22,919 nucleotides of DNA from CAIXMG01 sp964628065. GTDB taxonomy: Bacteria; Patescibacteriota; Minisyncoccia; Phycocordibacterales; UBA1006. A program made the translations under genes and the position numbers. The stretch lies in assembly GCA_964628065.1 (NCBI GenBank), contig CAZVLM010000012.1, positions 1-22,919 on the forward strand, given 5' to 3'. Below the pieces are notes generated by a model. The model searched no databases and had not been told where the DNA came from. It worked only from the letters and a program-made list of their open reading frames with translations. Below, in pieces: positions 1 to 6,128 of the stretch; the stretch's first letter is position 1; the number at the start of each line of letters is the position of its first letter.

Positions 1-346
1 ATCCTAAGGTAAGTTTTGAGAATATTAAAATCTTCTTGTGATGATCAAGGAATAATCCTTTCGCTTTTTCAAAAGTTTCCGTCGTTACGCCAAGCCATTT
101 TCCACGCTTCTTAATTAGCGGTTCTGCTCCGTATCTTCCCACGCAGTACCACATAATATCGCCGATTAAGTCTCCGGCAACCAATGAGAAAAAGAGGGGA
201 ACAAGCGTCAGTGCGTGATGTTTCAATAAAAATCCTGACGCAATCATTACTATTGGCCCTTCCAAAAAAGATCCCACCATAATGAGAGGGTATTTCAACG
301 CGTTTGCAAGTGACAGTGCGTGGGTGAGTATGAGCGGGATGGTCAT
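1..346 (-). CDS. DedA/SNARE-associated family membrane protein (3' part cut off by window edge)
   Basis: The reading frame starts at an ATG at 344-346 and stays open for 115 codons to the left window edge, so the C-terminus is missing. The visible part has a hydrophobic N-terminus and the pattern G-S-F-L-E-G-P-I, then hydrophobic stretches around residues 24-40 and 46-63 including AGDLIGDIMWYCVGRYG. This matches the DedA (SNARE-associated, PF09335) N-terminal region, where 'E-G' and 'GxxxGD..wY..GR..G' motifs are conserved. Family members are inner-membrane proteins linked to membrane homeostasis and lipid flipping, so a similar role is inferred. The gene follows a leftward terminator and has its own extended -10 nine bases before the ATG, so it is probably transcribed separately from the upstream cluster. 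Another open frame on the same strand (111-392) is a shadow. Confidence 0.78.
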   Translation of the reverse strand, partial: MTIPLILTHALSLANALKYPLIMVGSFLEGPIVMIASGFLLKHHALTLVPLFFSLVAGDLIGDIMWYCVGRYGAEPLIKKRGKWLGVTTETFEKAKGLFLDHHKKILIFSKLTLG

Positions 347-355
347 AGTGAGATA

Positions 356-364
356 AGCATAGCA
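356..364 (-). promoter_or_regulatory. Extended -10 for the DedA-like gene
   Basis: Read leftward the sequence is TGC then TATGCT, followed by nine bases and the ATG. The predicted transcript would start at or a few bases before the start codon, as for many other genes here. No Shine-Dalgarno sequence is visible. Confidence 0.5.
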
Positions 365-378
365 CTTTTAGTTGTATG

Positions 379-404
379 AAAAAAGACAGCACATAGCCGT
401 CTTA
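379..404 (-). terminator. Intrinsic terminator after the NIF3/YqfO-like gene
   Basis: Leftward, an 8-bp stem AAGACGGC/GCTGTCTT (one G-T pair) with a five-base loop is followed by six T. The stem overlaps the stop codon of the gene it terminates. Confidence 0.8.
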
Positions 405-731
405 TTCAAATACTTCAATCGGATACACGTCCGTAGCAGGCTCTTCGTAAGGATGATGGTCCTTGATGGCTTTCAGTACGTCTTTGAGCTTATCTTCTTC
501 GCATACGGTCTCAATGCGATCTTCTGAAACTTCTTCAAGCGTTCCAACTTCTCCAATGGTCGGATTCGCTCCTTCAAGTGGCTTGAATCTTCCTGTTCCT
601 TTTATGGTAAATGTGCAATGCGAATAATTGCCGATAATGCCAGCTCCCGCATCGCCGATGGCTGTGCGCAGCTTTTCTGAGTCAGATTCTGGGACATAGA
701 CGACGATTTTGTAGCGTTTTTTTGGTGTCAT
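402..731 (-). CDS. Stand-alone NIF3/YqfO-type domain protein (CutA/PII-like fold)
   Basis: This 109-residue protein ends with HPYEEPATDVYPIEVFE, which closely fits the 'HPYEEPAyDiypl' signature of the insertion domain of NIF3/YqfO (DUF34) proteins, known to have a CutA1/PII-like ferredoxin fold. It begins KRYKIVVYVPESDSEKLRTAIGDAGAG and contains GNYSHCTFTIKGTGRFKP, both typical of that domain. The two metal-binding halves of full-length NIF3 proteins (about 250-370 residues) are absent, so this is the domain on its own, as in the short bacterial YqfO-family proteins. Biochemical function is unknown; PII-like folds often bind small ligands or form trimers. It lies 15 bases downstream of the pentapeptide gene in the same direction and is the last gene of that cluster before a terminator. 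Confidence 0.75.
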   Translation of the reverse strand: MTPKKRYKIVVYVPESDSEKLRTAIGDAGAGIIGNYSHCTFTIKGTGRFKPLEGANPTIGEVGTLEEVSEDRIETVCEEDKLKDVLKAIKDHHPYEEPATDVYPIEVFE

Positions 732-746
732 AGGTTTAATGTGTTA

Positions 747-1373
747 TTAGTCTTCAATAATAAGTCCGAACAAACTTGATAGGTAAAGAGCTTGTCCTGT
801 ATCGACGGTTACTTTTTCAAATACGTCTTTGCCGACTTTGATATCGGTAATAATCGATCTTCGAAGGTCCACATGCTTAAGTTTTGCCTGAGAAAGCTGT
901 AGGTTTGTAAGATTGCACTTTTTGAAAATGACTTGCTCAAGCGTTGATCCTTGCATATCGCAATCTGTTAAGTCACAGTTTTCGAAAATGACATCTTTAA
1001 ATTTAGCGTATCTAAAGAATGAAGAATTTAGTTTTGAATTTTTAAATAGAGTATCCCTAATCGTTCCTTCGGGGAACTGAAATGCAGTTAAGCGGCAACT
1101 AGATAGTTCAGATTGATCGATAGATCCCTTGAGGCTTTTAGTGTTAAGTAAATTGCAATGATCTAATACACATTCTACAAACTTAAGTCCCGGCAGATCA
1201 GAGTCACTAAAATCAACATTTTCCAAAAAACTTTTATCAAAGGTGACATTTTCAGCTTTTGATGAAGTCAGATCAGTTTCTGAAAATTTGTTATTTTCGA
1301 AGTAGTCGGATGAGTTAAGTGAGGTAAGCTCAATTTCAACGAGATCCTTTTTATTGAGAATTAATTTTTTCAT
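747..1373 (-). CDS. Pentapeptide-repeat protein
   Basis: The 208-residue product carries tandem five-residue repeats of the A(D/N)LXX type from about residue 40 to 182, for example ENVDFSDSDL, DHCNLLNTKSL, ENCDLTDCDM and KKCNLTNLQL, with Leu, Phe or Val at the central position. Such repeats form a right-handed quadrilateral beta-helix. Some relatives (Qnr, MfpA) mimic DNA and protect gyrase, but most have no assigned role, and none is claimed here. The N-terminal 35 residues are not repetitive. The start overlaps the stop of the upstream P-loop gene by four bases (ATGA), implying translational coupling. Confidence 0.87.
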   Translation of the reverse strand: MKKLILNKKDLVEIELTSLNSSDYFENNKFSETDLTSSKAENVTFDKSFLENVDFSDSDLPGLKFVECVLDHCNLLNTKSLKGSIDQSELSSCRLTAFQFPEGTIRDTLFKNSKLNSSFFRYAKFKDVIFENCDLTDCDMQGSTLEQVIFKKCNLTNLQLSQAKLKHVDLRRSIITDIKVGKDVFEKVTVDTGQALYLSSLFGLIIED

Positions 1374-1906
1374 GATATTAGTTCATTTGTTGCCAATATT
1401 ATTTCTTTGGTCACTTGATTAAGTTCTTTGTTTGCATCGACAACGATTGCACCTCTCTCAATCATTTTATGTTCCCATTTCGGCTTCCATCCCATGATCC
1501 AGTCCTGAACTTCTTTTGTTCTTCCAAAGTCGTTTCGTCCGGTTCGATTTGCTAGACGATTCTTGTTTTCGGTCTCATCAGCCTTAAGGAGTATGATGTG
1601 ATCGAATAAGGGGATAAGCTCTTCTAGGTTAGAAGGCATTCCACAATAAAAGGCAAAAGGAGCTGATTCATTTTCTATGATTGATTCAAGTTTCTCCTTC
1701 TGGCAAACCCAGTCCATAACCTCGACCTTCTTGAGGTCTTTGTTGTCGTGGTTTACGACAGGCAATCTTGTTATTTTATCCACCATGATAAAAAGATCCT
1801 TCATTCGATCGAGATCATAAGATTTATATCCTAACGTAACGAGCGCATCGCTTGTTGAGGTTTTACCTGTTCCTGGAACTCCTGTTATAAGAATAGACTT
1901 TCTCAT
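1370..1906 (-). CDS. P-loop NTPase, adenylate/shikimate kinase-like
   Basis: A Walker A motif G-V-P-G-T-G-K-T-S sits at residues 9-17 after a short hydrophobic strand (SILIT). The 178-residue length, a basic segment NRLANRTGRNDFGR (about residues 116-129) resembling the lid of nucleotide kinases, and the strand HIILLKADE (103-111) all fit small P-loop kinases of the AAA_18/adenylate-kinase-like group. The substrate is unknown. It is preceded by the S51 peptidase gene (four-base gap) and overlaps the pentapeptide gene by four bases, so the three are almost certainly one transcript. Alternatives are a nucleotide, shikimate or antibiotic kinase; the sequence does not decide. Confidence 0.82.
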   Translation of the reverse strand: MRKSILITGVPGTGKTSTSDALVTLGYKSYDLDRMKDLFIMVDKITRLPVVNHDNKDLKKVEVMDWVCQKEKLESIIENESAPFAFYCGMPSNLEELIPLFDHIILLKADETENKNRLANRTGRNDFGRTKEVQDWIMGWKPKWEHKMIERGAIVVDANKELNQVTKEIILATNELIS

Positions 1907-1910
1907 TTTA

Positions 1911-2471
1911 TTATTTTACCACGATAACCTTATAAGTATATTCCGGCAGTAATACAGTGTCTAAGTCCGGAGAAACCGAATCAAGCTTGTTTCTATATTC
2001 TTCCTTGAAATGCGGAATCATTTTTACTGGCAAAATACCAAGTCCTTCGTTGACTGTGTCAGTCTTTGGCGAATAAAAGAATTTGCATAACACGTTCCCG
2101 CCGCCGGAATCTCCACCTACAATCTTTCCTTGAAGAGAGTCTTTTAAGTTTGGGTATTTTTTTAGAACACTTAACAGCTTCGAGCTTGATCCGCCTTGGA
2201 AATAAATAACGTCGGCAGATTTTACCTGCTCAAGGAAATTTTCTTCAGTCGCTCCTTCGATAATAATATTTTGCTGTAACTTAGCGTTGTTTAGCTCCGC
2301 AGATACTCGTTCTCTGGTTGGAGCGATGCGATCTGTTTCTTTTGCAAACGGAACAATCAAGACTTTTGCGTTCTCTGGAGCCTCCTTTAATAACTCTTGA
2401 GAAAATTCAAAATTTCGAGGATTAGGCTCTTGTGGGTTAAACCCCCCATATAAAATAAATATTGTCTTCAT
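1911..2471 (-). CDS. Peptidase S51 (dipeptidase E-like) family protein
   Basis: The 186-residue product shows the S51 fold pattern: an N-terminal strand with FILYGGF, IYFQGGSSSKLLSVL (residues 90-104; the 'v.GGn...l' motif) and a nucleophile elbow G-G-D-S-G-G-G-N-V-L (about 118-127) corresponding to GxSAGA in PepE and cyanophycinase. The candidate nucleophile is the Ser of that motif, and H-F-K (about 154-156) may supply the His. S51 enzymes hydrolyse Asp-X dipeptides or related substrates; substrate here is unassigned. The ATG at 2471 is fixed by an in-frame stop just upstream. It heads the leftward cluster. The best promoter lies 50 bases upstream and would first feed a 26-codon ORF overlapping this start. 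Confidence 0.8.
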   Translation of the reverse strand: MKTIFILYGGFNPQEPNPRNFEFSQELLKEAPENAKVLIVPFAKETDRIAPTRERVSAELNNAKLQQNIIIEGATEENFLEQVKSADVIYFQGGSSSKLLSVLKKYPNLKDSLQGKIVGGDSGGGNVLCKFFYSPKTDTVNEGLGILPVKMIPHFKEEYRNKLDSVSPDLDTVLLPEYTYKVIVVK

Positions 2472-2517
2472 AATTTATTGCGATGTCTGGTTTGGTACTA
2501 GCACCGCCAGATGTCAT
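2437..2517 (-). CDS. Possible 26-codon leader ORF overlapping the S51 peptidase start
   Basis: The ATG at 2515-2517 lies six bases after an extended -10 (TGG TAGAAT), the same geometry as the verified-looking leaderless genes in this window. The frame reads M-T-S-G-G-A-S-T-K-P-D-I and stops at 2437, 35 bases inside the peptidase gene in another frame. The product has no recognisable domain. It may be a coupling or attenuator peptide, or simply an ORF occurring by chance. Confidence 0.35.
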   Translation of the reverse strand: MTSGGASTKPDIAINYEDNIYFIWGV

Positions 2518-2523
2518 AAGGGT

Positions 2524-2532
2524 ATTCTACCA
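2524..2532 (-). promoter_or_regulatory. Extended -10 promoter for the S51/P-loop/pentapeptide/YqfO cluster
   Basis: Read leftward: TGG TAGAAT, followed by six bases and an ATG (2517). It is the only good -10 in the gap between the upstream terminator and the peptidase gene. Confidence 0.55.
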
Positions 2533-2543
2533 CTTTTACCAAT

Positions 2544-2572
2544 AAAATAACCCATTTAGGCGGGGTTATTTT
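2544..2572 (-). terminator. Intrinsic terminator after the GNAT gene
   Basis: Perfect 10-bp inverted repeat AAAATAACCC/GGGTTATTTT with a nine-base loop. It overlaps the stop codon of the acetyltransferase gene and isolates it from the peptidase cluster. Confidence 0.8.
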
Positions 2573-3122
2573 AGTTCAGGGTTTTTCTGAAAATAAGCAT
2601 TCTTCCTTCGCTTGTATCGATTTCTCCAGCTTGTTCGAATCCGCAGGCTAGAGGTATTTTTAGTGAAGGAGCATTGTCTTTGTCGATTCTCAATACTGCA
2701 CGTTTGAGTCCCTTTTTCTTCAAATACTCAACAATAAAATTTACTGCCTTTGTAGCATAGCCCTTGCCTCGTGCTTTTGGATACAGTGCATATGAGATGT
2801 TTGCGTCGCCCTCTTCAAGCCCTTCGACTTCATTTCTATCTATATTTGCCTCTACCATACCGACAAGTTCGCCATTTATTCGCAAAGCAAAGTTAAAAAC
2901 TGGACCTCCGTTTTTCCAGTATTCCTGATTCTTTTTGATCCAATTCTGCACCGATTCGAGCGTGCTTTGCCCGCCACTAATCCAGCGTTGTTGTTCCGCA
3001 TCCTCGTTGGCAAGGTGTGTTTCCGCATCTTCAAGTTGGAAGGGTCGTATGTCTACTTCCTTCTCTAAGTTTTCAATTTCGCGACTTACGGGAGCTTTGT
3101 TAAGATTTGATTCTGATTCCAT
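2571..3122 (-). CDS. GNAT-family N-acetyltransferase (RimJ/RimL-like)
   Basis: The 183-residue protein has the GNAT order: VDIRPFQLEDAETH (beta1/alpha1, residues 24-37), FNFALRINGELVGMVEANI (beta2-beta3, about 76-94), an acetyl-CoA pyrophosphate loop Y-P-K-A-R-G-K-G-Y-A-T-K-A (about 113-125, the R/QxxGxG/A motif), LKRAVLRIDKDNAPSLKIPLACGF (beta5/alpha4, ending with the N-x-x-S motif and the 'GF' typical of RimJ-like members) and a final strand RMLIFRKTL. It likely transfers acetyl from acetyl-CoA to an amine; the acceptor is unknown. The start has an extended -10 (TGC TATTAT at 3129-3137) six bases before it, so a leaderless transcript is inferred. The first 20 residues look disordered. Confidence 0.87.
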   Translation of the reverse strand: MESESNLNKAPVSREIENLEKEVDIRPFQLEDAETHLANEDAEQQRWISGGQSTLESVQNWIKKNQEYWKNGGPVFNFALRINGELVGMVEANIDRNEVEGLEEGDANISYALYPKARGKGYATKAVNFIVEYLKKKGLKRAVLRIDKDNAPSLKIPLACGFEQAGEIDTSEGRMLIFRKTLN

Positions 3123-3128
3123 AAGTTC

Positions 3129-3137
3129 ATAATAGCA
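3129..3137 (-). promoter_or_regulatory. Extended -10 for the GNAT gene
   Basis: Leftward TGC TATTAT with six bases before the ATG at 3122; no Shine-Dalgarno sequence. Confidence 0.55.
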
Positions 3138-3160
3138 TTTTTAATGCTCAATATCTTTTG

Positions 3161-3231
3161 TTGCCGACCAGGGACTCGAACCCCAATACCATCCTCCAGA
3201 GGGATGTGTCCTACCATTAGACGAGTCGGCA
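3161..3231 (-). tRNA. tRNA-Gln (anticodon CUG)
   Basis: Leftward the sequence folds as a complete cloverleaf: acceptor TGCCGAC/GTCGGCA (7 bp), D-stem GTCT/GGAC, anticodon stem CATCC/GGATG with loop CTCTGGA (anticodon CTG), variable loop GTAT, and T-stem TGGGG/CCCTG around TTCGAGT. The anticodon reads CAG, glutamine. The weak U1-A72 first pair is a known glutamine identity feature. The discriminator is A, and CCA is not encoded (the next bases are CAA), so a CCA-adding enzyme is needed. Confidence 0.94.
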
Positions 3232-3242
3232 ATAACTTGGAT

Positions 3243-3271
3243 AGAATACCTCTTTTTACTTAAAAAATCAA
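3243..3271 (-). promoter_or_regulatory. Promoter of tRNA-Gln
   Basis: Leftward: -35 TTGATT (3266-3271), a 17-base spacer, and -10 TATTCT (3243-3248), ending 11 bases before the tRNA 5' end. This is one of the few full -35/-10 promoters visible in the window. Confidence 0.7.
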
Positions 3272-3308
3272 ATGGTTTTCACTTGAAAAGGAAGGAAATA
3301 GAGAATTA

Positions 3309-3337
3309 TAGACAAAACTTATAAAATATGTTAATAT
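3309..3337 (+). promoter_or_regulatory. Promoter of rlmB (leaderless)
   Basis: -35 TAGACA (3309-3314), 17-base spacer ending in TGT, and -10 TAATAT (3332-3337). Only six bases separate the -10 from the ATG, so transcription should start at or next to the start codon. Confidence 0.65.
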
Positions 3338-3343
3338 GAACCC

Positions 3344-4087
3344 ATGACTCACGATTTCTACATTTATGGGCGAAATGCTGTTTTAGAGCAGCTCATGCAC
3401 AATCCTAAAAACTTAAAAGCCGTTTATATCAAAGACGCCGTAAAGCAGTCTGGAACCGAACAGATTCGGGAACTTGCCCAGAAAAGCCGAATCCCAGTTC
3501 GTGTCATTGACGAGAAAGAAATCACAAAACTCCTTAAGGACGAAGTCCTTCATCAGGGAATCATTGCGCTTTCAAAACCTTTTGAGTACACAAACTTCGA
3601 TGAATGGATAGCAACTATCGCACCTGATACCATGCCGACGATTATCATCCTTGATCACATTCAGGACGTTTCAAACCTTGGAGCCATCATCCGAAGTTCA
3701 ACCGCAGCAGGCGTAGACGCTATCATCGTTGCTGAACTTAACCAGGCTCCAATCACAAGTGCGGTGTACAAAACATCAGCTGGAACCGTTGGACGCATTC
3801 CCGTTATCCAGGTTGGAAACTTGAACCAGACCGTAGAGAAACTTAAGAAGAAGGGATTCTGGGTAGTAGGACTTGGAATGGGTGGCAACACCAATTACTG
3901 GGAATACAAATTCGATACACCAACCGCCGTCGTTATTGGTGGAGAAGGAGACGGGCTTCGACAGAAGACTGGTGAGCATTGCGATGTGATTCTATCGATT
4001 CCTATGGAACACGAAGTAGAATCATTGAACGCTTCGGTTACCAGCGCACTCGTATGTTACGAGATCATGCGACAGCGAAAAGGGTAA
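3344..4087 (+). CDS. rlmB: SpoU/TrmH-family 23S rRNA 2'-O-ribose methyltransferase (RlmB-like)
   Basis: The 247-residue protein has an N-terminal substrate-binding domain beginning YIYGRNAVLEQL, typical of RlmB, and a C-terminal SPOUT knot with all three SpoU motifs: D-V-S-N-L-G-A-I-I-R-S (about residues 108-118), V-V-I-G-G-E-G-D-G-L-R (about 195-205) and I-P-M-E-H-E-V-E-S-L-N-A-S-V (about 219-232). RlmB uses S-adenosylmethionine to methylate the 2'-OH of G2251 in the peptidyl-transferase P loop; tRNA or other rRNA targets occur in close relatives. The length is standard. The knot Asn and Arg are present, so it should be active. It stands alone between its own promoter and a strong terminator. 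Arg codons are mostly CGA. Confidence 0.92.
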   Translation: MTHDFYIYGRNAVLEQLMHNPKNLKAVYIKDAVKQSGTEQIRELAQKSRIPVRVIDEKEITKLLKDEVLHQGIIALSKPFEYTNFDEWIATIAPDTMPTIIILDHIQDVSNLGAIIRSSTAAGVDAIIVAELNQAPITSAVYKTSAGTVGRIPVIQVGNLNQTVEKLKKKGFWVVGLGMGGNTNYWEYKFDTPTAVVIGGEGDGLRQKTGEHCDVILSIPMEHEVESLNASVTSALVCYEIMRQRKG

Positions 4088-4119
4088 TTTCCAAGTTTAA
4101 AGTTTAGATAAAGGAAATG

Positions 4120-4145
4120 AAGGAGCATGATTTGCTCCTTTTTTC
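4120..4145 (+). terminator. Intrinsic terminator after rlmB
   Basis: Stem AAGGAGCA/TGCTCCTT with a five-base loop followed by a T-run. Confidence 0.88.
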
Positions 4146-4153
4146 TGTATGGA

Positions 4154-4159
4154 TATAAT
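4154..4159 (+). promoter_or_regulatory. -10 element TATAAT upstream of the coiled-coil gene
   Basis: Consensus TATAAT lies ten bases before the ATG at 4170 and overlaps two earlier in-frame ATGs (4149, 4158), which argues that 4170 is the true start. Confidence 0.55.
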
Positions 4160-4169
4160 GTCGTTAATT

Positions 4170-4514
4170 ATGAAGAAGGAAGAAATCGAAAAACTAGTCG
4201 ATGACCGCATTGATGAGAAACTCAATCAGAAACTCGAGCAGAATAACGCTCGTATCGTTGGTTTGATCAAGGAATATTTTAGCGATCAATTTGCATCTTA
4301 CGGAGAAGGGTTAGCTGCTCTCCGAGAAGAGATGCATAGAATGTTTGGGGAGGTAAGATCTGATATTGCAGGGGTAAAAACAGATGTTGCCACCCTACAG
4401 GTAGACATGGTAGGAGTGACAACTGATCTAAAAGAAGTAAAGAAAGACGTAAAATCTATCGATAAGAGAGTTGGAAACTTAGAAAAGGATAGCAAATTAG
4501 GCTATATTTTGTAA
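4170..4514 (+). CDS. Small coiled-coil protein of unknown function
   Basis: The 114-residue product is charged and helical throughout. It starts MKKEEIEKLVDDRIDEKLNQ and continues with heptad-like spacing, especially the C-terminal part with repeats of the form V(K/R/T)xDVxxLQxD, V-T-T-D-L-K-E-V-K-K-D-V and V-G-N-L-E-K-D. This alternation of hydrophobic residues with Asp/Lys every 7-11 residues is common in CPR coiled-coil proteins and tail-fibre-like stalks; no catalytic motif is seen. No membrane segment or signal peptide is visible. The two earlier ATGs in frame would add 7 or 4 residues but overlap the -10. It sits alone between the rlmB terminator and trpS. Confidence 0.65.
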   Translation: MKKEEIEKLVDDRIDEKLNQKLEQNNARIVGLIKEYFSDQFASYGEGLAALREEMHRMFGEVRSDIAGVKTDVATLQVDMVGVTTDLKEVKKDVKSIDKRVGNLEKDSKLGYIL

Positions 4515-4544
4515 CGAGAAGCGAGATTTATTTTGAGATAAATA

Positions 4545-4553
4545 TGGTATAGT
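4545..4553 (+). promoter_or_regulatory. Extended -10 for trpS
   Basis: TGG TATAGT followed by nine bases and the ATG at 4563; no Shine-Dalgarno sequence. Confidence 0.6.
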
Positions 4554-4562
4554 AACCTTATT

Positions 4563-5507
4563 ATGACTAAGAAAATTTTACTCTCAGGGATGAAGCCTAC
4601 GGGAACACCGCATATCGGAAACTATTTCGGAGCATTGAAACAGTTTGTTGATCTTCAAAACGATTATGAAACTCACATTATGATTGCGGACTACCATGCA
4701 CTTACGAGTGTGCATGATGCAAAACTATTGAAAGAACTAACAAATGAATTAGTACTTACTTATCTAGGAATTGGTATTGACCCAGAACATGCGATCATTT
4801 TCCGACAATCAGAAGTAAAAGAGCATGCAGAGTTAGCATGGATGTTTGAATGTATTACAACCATGCCTTATTTGATGCGCGCACATGCTTACAAAGATGC
4901 AGAAGCAAAAGACAAAGAGCTTAACGTAGGAACATTCAACTATCCGATGCTCATGGCTGCAGATATTCTCCTCTATGATACTGATGTTGTTCCTGTAGGA
5001 AAAGATCAAAAGCAACATGTAGAATATGCACGAGATACAGCTCAGAAATTCAACAACACTTTTGAAGAAACTTTTAAGCTTCCAAAAGAAATTATTTTAG
5101 AAGAAGTAGAAATTATTCCCGGAACTGACGGACAGAAAATGTCTAAGTCTTACAAGAACACCATTCCATTGTTTGGAACCGACGAAGAAATCAAGAAAGC
5201 GGTGATGAGTATTGTGACAGACTCAAGTGGAGACGTTCCAACAAATGTGTACGCTATCCATAAGCTGTTCAGAACCGAAGCAGAACTTACTGTGTTGTAT
5301 CAAGAAAAGAAAGGGAAGTACAAGGATTTGAAGGAAGCCTTGCTTGCGGACATTCTTGCCATGGTCACACCTATGCGCGAACGACGAGCATACTACGAAT
5401 CTCATCCTGAAATCGTCGCAAAAATCCTTAAGGATGGAGCCGAGAAAGCTCGTGCGAAGGCGGTTGCGAAGATGAAGCTGGTGAGAGAACGAGTTGGGTT
5501 TGAATAG
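4563..5507 (+). CDS. trpS: Tryptophanyl-tRNA synthetase
   Basis: This class I synthetase charges tRNA-Trp. Its HIGH-type motif is P-T-G-T-P-H-I-G-N-Y (residues 11-20) and its KMSKS loop is G-Q-K-M-S-K-S-Y-K-N at about 191-200. Other TrpRS landmarks are MIADYHALTSVHD (39-51), the segment YPMLMAADILLYDTDVVPVGKDQKQH (126-151) lining the tryptophan pocket, and PGTDG just before KMSKS. The C-terminal helical anticodon-binding part is present; 314 residues is slightly shorter than the usual 320-340. It is monocistronic by appearance, with its own extended -10 and a terminator after the stop. No T-box precedes it, in contrast to aspS. Confidence 0.97.
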   Translation: MTKKILLSGMKPTGTPHIGNYFGALKQFVDLQNDYETHIMIADYHALTSVHDAKLLKELTNELVLTYLGIGIDPEHAIIFRQSEVKEHAELAWMFECITTMPYLMRAHAYKDAEAKDKELNVGTFNYPMLMAADILLYDTDVVPVGKDQKQHVEYARDTAQKFNNTFEETFKLPKEIILEEVEIIPGTDGQKMSKSYKNTIPLFGTDEEIKKAVMSIVTDSSGDVPTNVYAIHKLFRTEAELTVLYQEKKGKYKDLKEALLADILAMVTPMRERRAYYESHPEIVAKILKDGAEKARAKAVAKMKLVRERVGFE

Positions 5508-5517
5508 GAACCGAAAG

Positions 5518-5541
5518 ATTGCCCGAAAAGGGTAATTTTTT
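5518..5541 (+). terminator. Intrinsic terminator after trpS
   Basis: 7-bp stem ATTGCCC/GGGTAAT (one wobble pair) with loop GAAAA and a run of T. Confidence 0.85.
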
Positions 5542-5542
5542 G

Positions 5543-5551
5543 TGGTAGGAT
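5543..5551 (+). promoter_or_regulatory. Extended -10 for the methyltransferase gene
   Basis: TGG TAGGAT directly after the trpS terminator, seven bases before the ATG at 5559. Confidence 0.55.
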
Positions 5552-5558
5552 ATGTTCC

Positions 5559-6086
5559 ATGGAATTTCTTGAAAAAATGAAGGAACTAGGACTACTCCAT
5601 GAAGAAATGGATGTTTTAGATGTGGGAGCCTATAACGGTGCAATTATAGGAAGACTGGCTAATGGTCATCCAAGAAGAACATTTGATGCTATTGATGTCG
5701 TAGATTCGTTGGCTGATGAAATAAAGAAAATAGCTCACTTTGAAAAAATTTCATTCGTTGATTATATTCCAAATAAATATTACGACTTAATCTTCGCAAG
5801 AAATTCATTCTTTCATGAACCAGATGCAACGAAACAGGCTGGAAGATACTTTCAATATCTGAAACCAGGCGGCGTCATGTGCGTTTCGTTCATGGGCAAG
5901 AGCGATCCGTGGGCCGATAAAGATATGAGGAATTTTAAATACTATTCAACGACGCCGGAAGAACTCGAGGCATTTAAAAGACTCGGAGAAGTGCTTTGGT
6001 TTGAAGATTATCAATCCGAAAATACCAACTTTGATGAAAAGGTAAAAAGCTGGCATCTATATCGACTTATCATAAGGAAGCCTTAA
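5559..6086 (+). CDS. Class I SAM-dependent methyltransferase
   Basis: The 175-residue protein has the Rossmann methyltransferase order: motif I V-L-D-V-G-A-Y-N-G-A (residues 20-29), a downstream acidic strand F-D-A-I-D-V-V-D (44-51), motif II Y-Y-D-L-I-F-A-R-N-S (72-81) and L-K-P-G-G (103-107) before V-M-C-V-S-F-M. The C-terminal W-H-L-Y-R-L-I-I-R-K resembles the final strand of TehB-like and Methyltransf_11 proteins. The acceptor is unknown; a small molecule or ion is as likely as a macromolecule. The glycine-rich loop is GAYNG rather than the classical GxGxG. It is flanked by the trpS terminator and the ABC transporter gene, each with its own promoter. Confidence 0.85.
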   Translation: MEFLEKMKELGLLHEEMDVLDVGAYNGAIIGRLANGHPRRTFDAIDVVDSLADEIKKIAHFEKISFVDYIPNKYYDLIFARNSFFHEPDATKQAGRYFQYLKPGGVMCVSFMGKSDPWADKDMRNFKYYSTTPEELEAFKRLGEVLWFEDYQSENTNFDEKVKSWHLYRLIIRKP

Positions 6087-6113
6087 GTCATTTACGAAAA
6101 ATTATTTTTATTG

Positions 6114-6119
6114 TAAAAT
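6114..6119 (+). promoter_or_regulatory. -10 element for the ABC transporter gene
   Basis: TAAAAT preceded by TTG, nine bases before the ATG at 6129. Confidence 0.45.
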
Positions 6120-6128
6120 AAACCAATC

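Noticed and set aside
111..392. 93-codon leftward ORF at the left end
   Set aside because: It overlaps the DedA-like frame, has a Cys/Arg/His-rich unlikely composition, and shows no motif; judged a shadow.
3123..3150. AGCATT/AATGCT hairpin downstream of tRNA-Gln as its terminator
   Set aside because: No T-run follows and it overlaps the GNAT extended -10; evidence too weak to list as a terminator.
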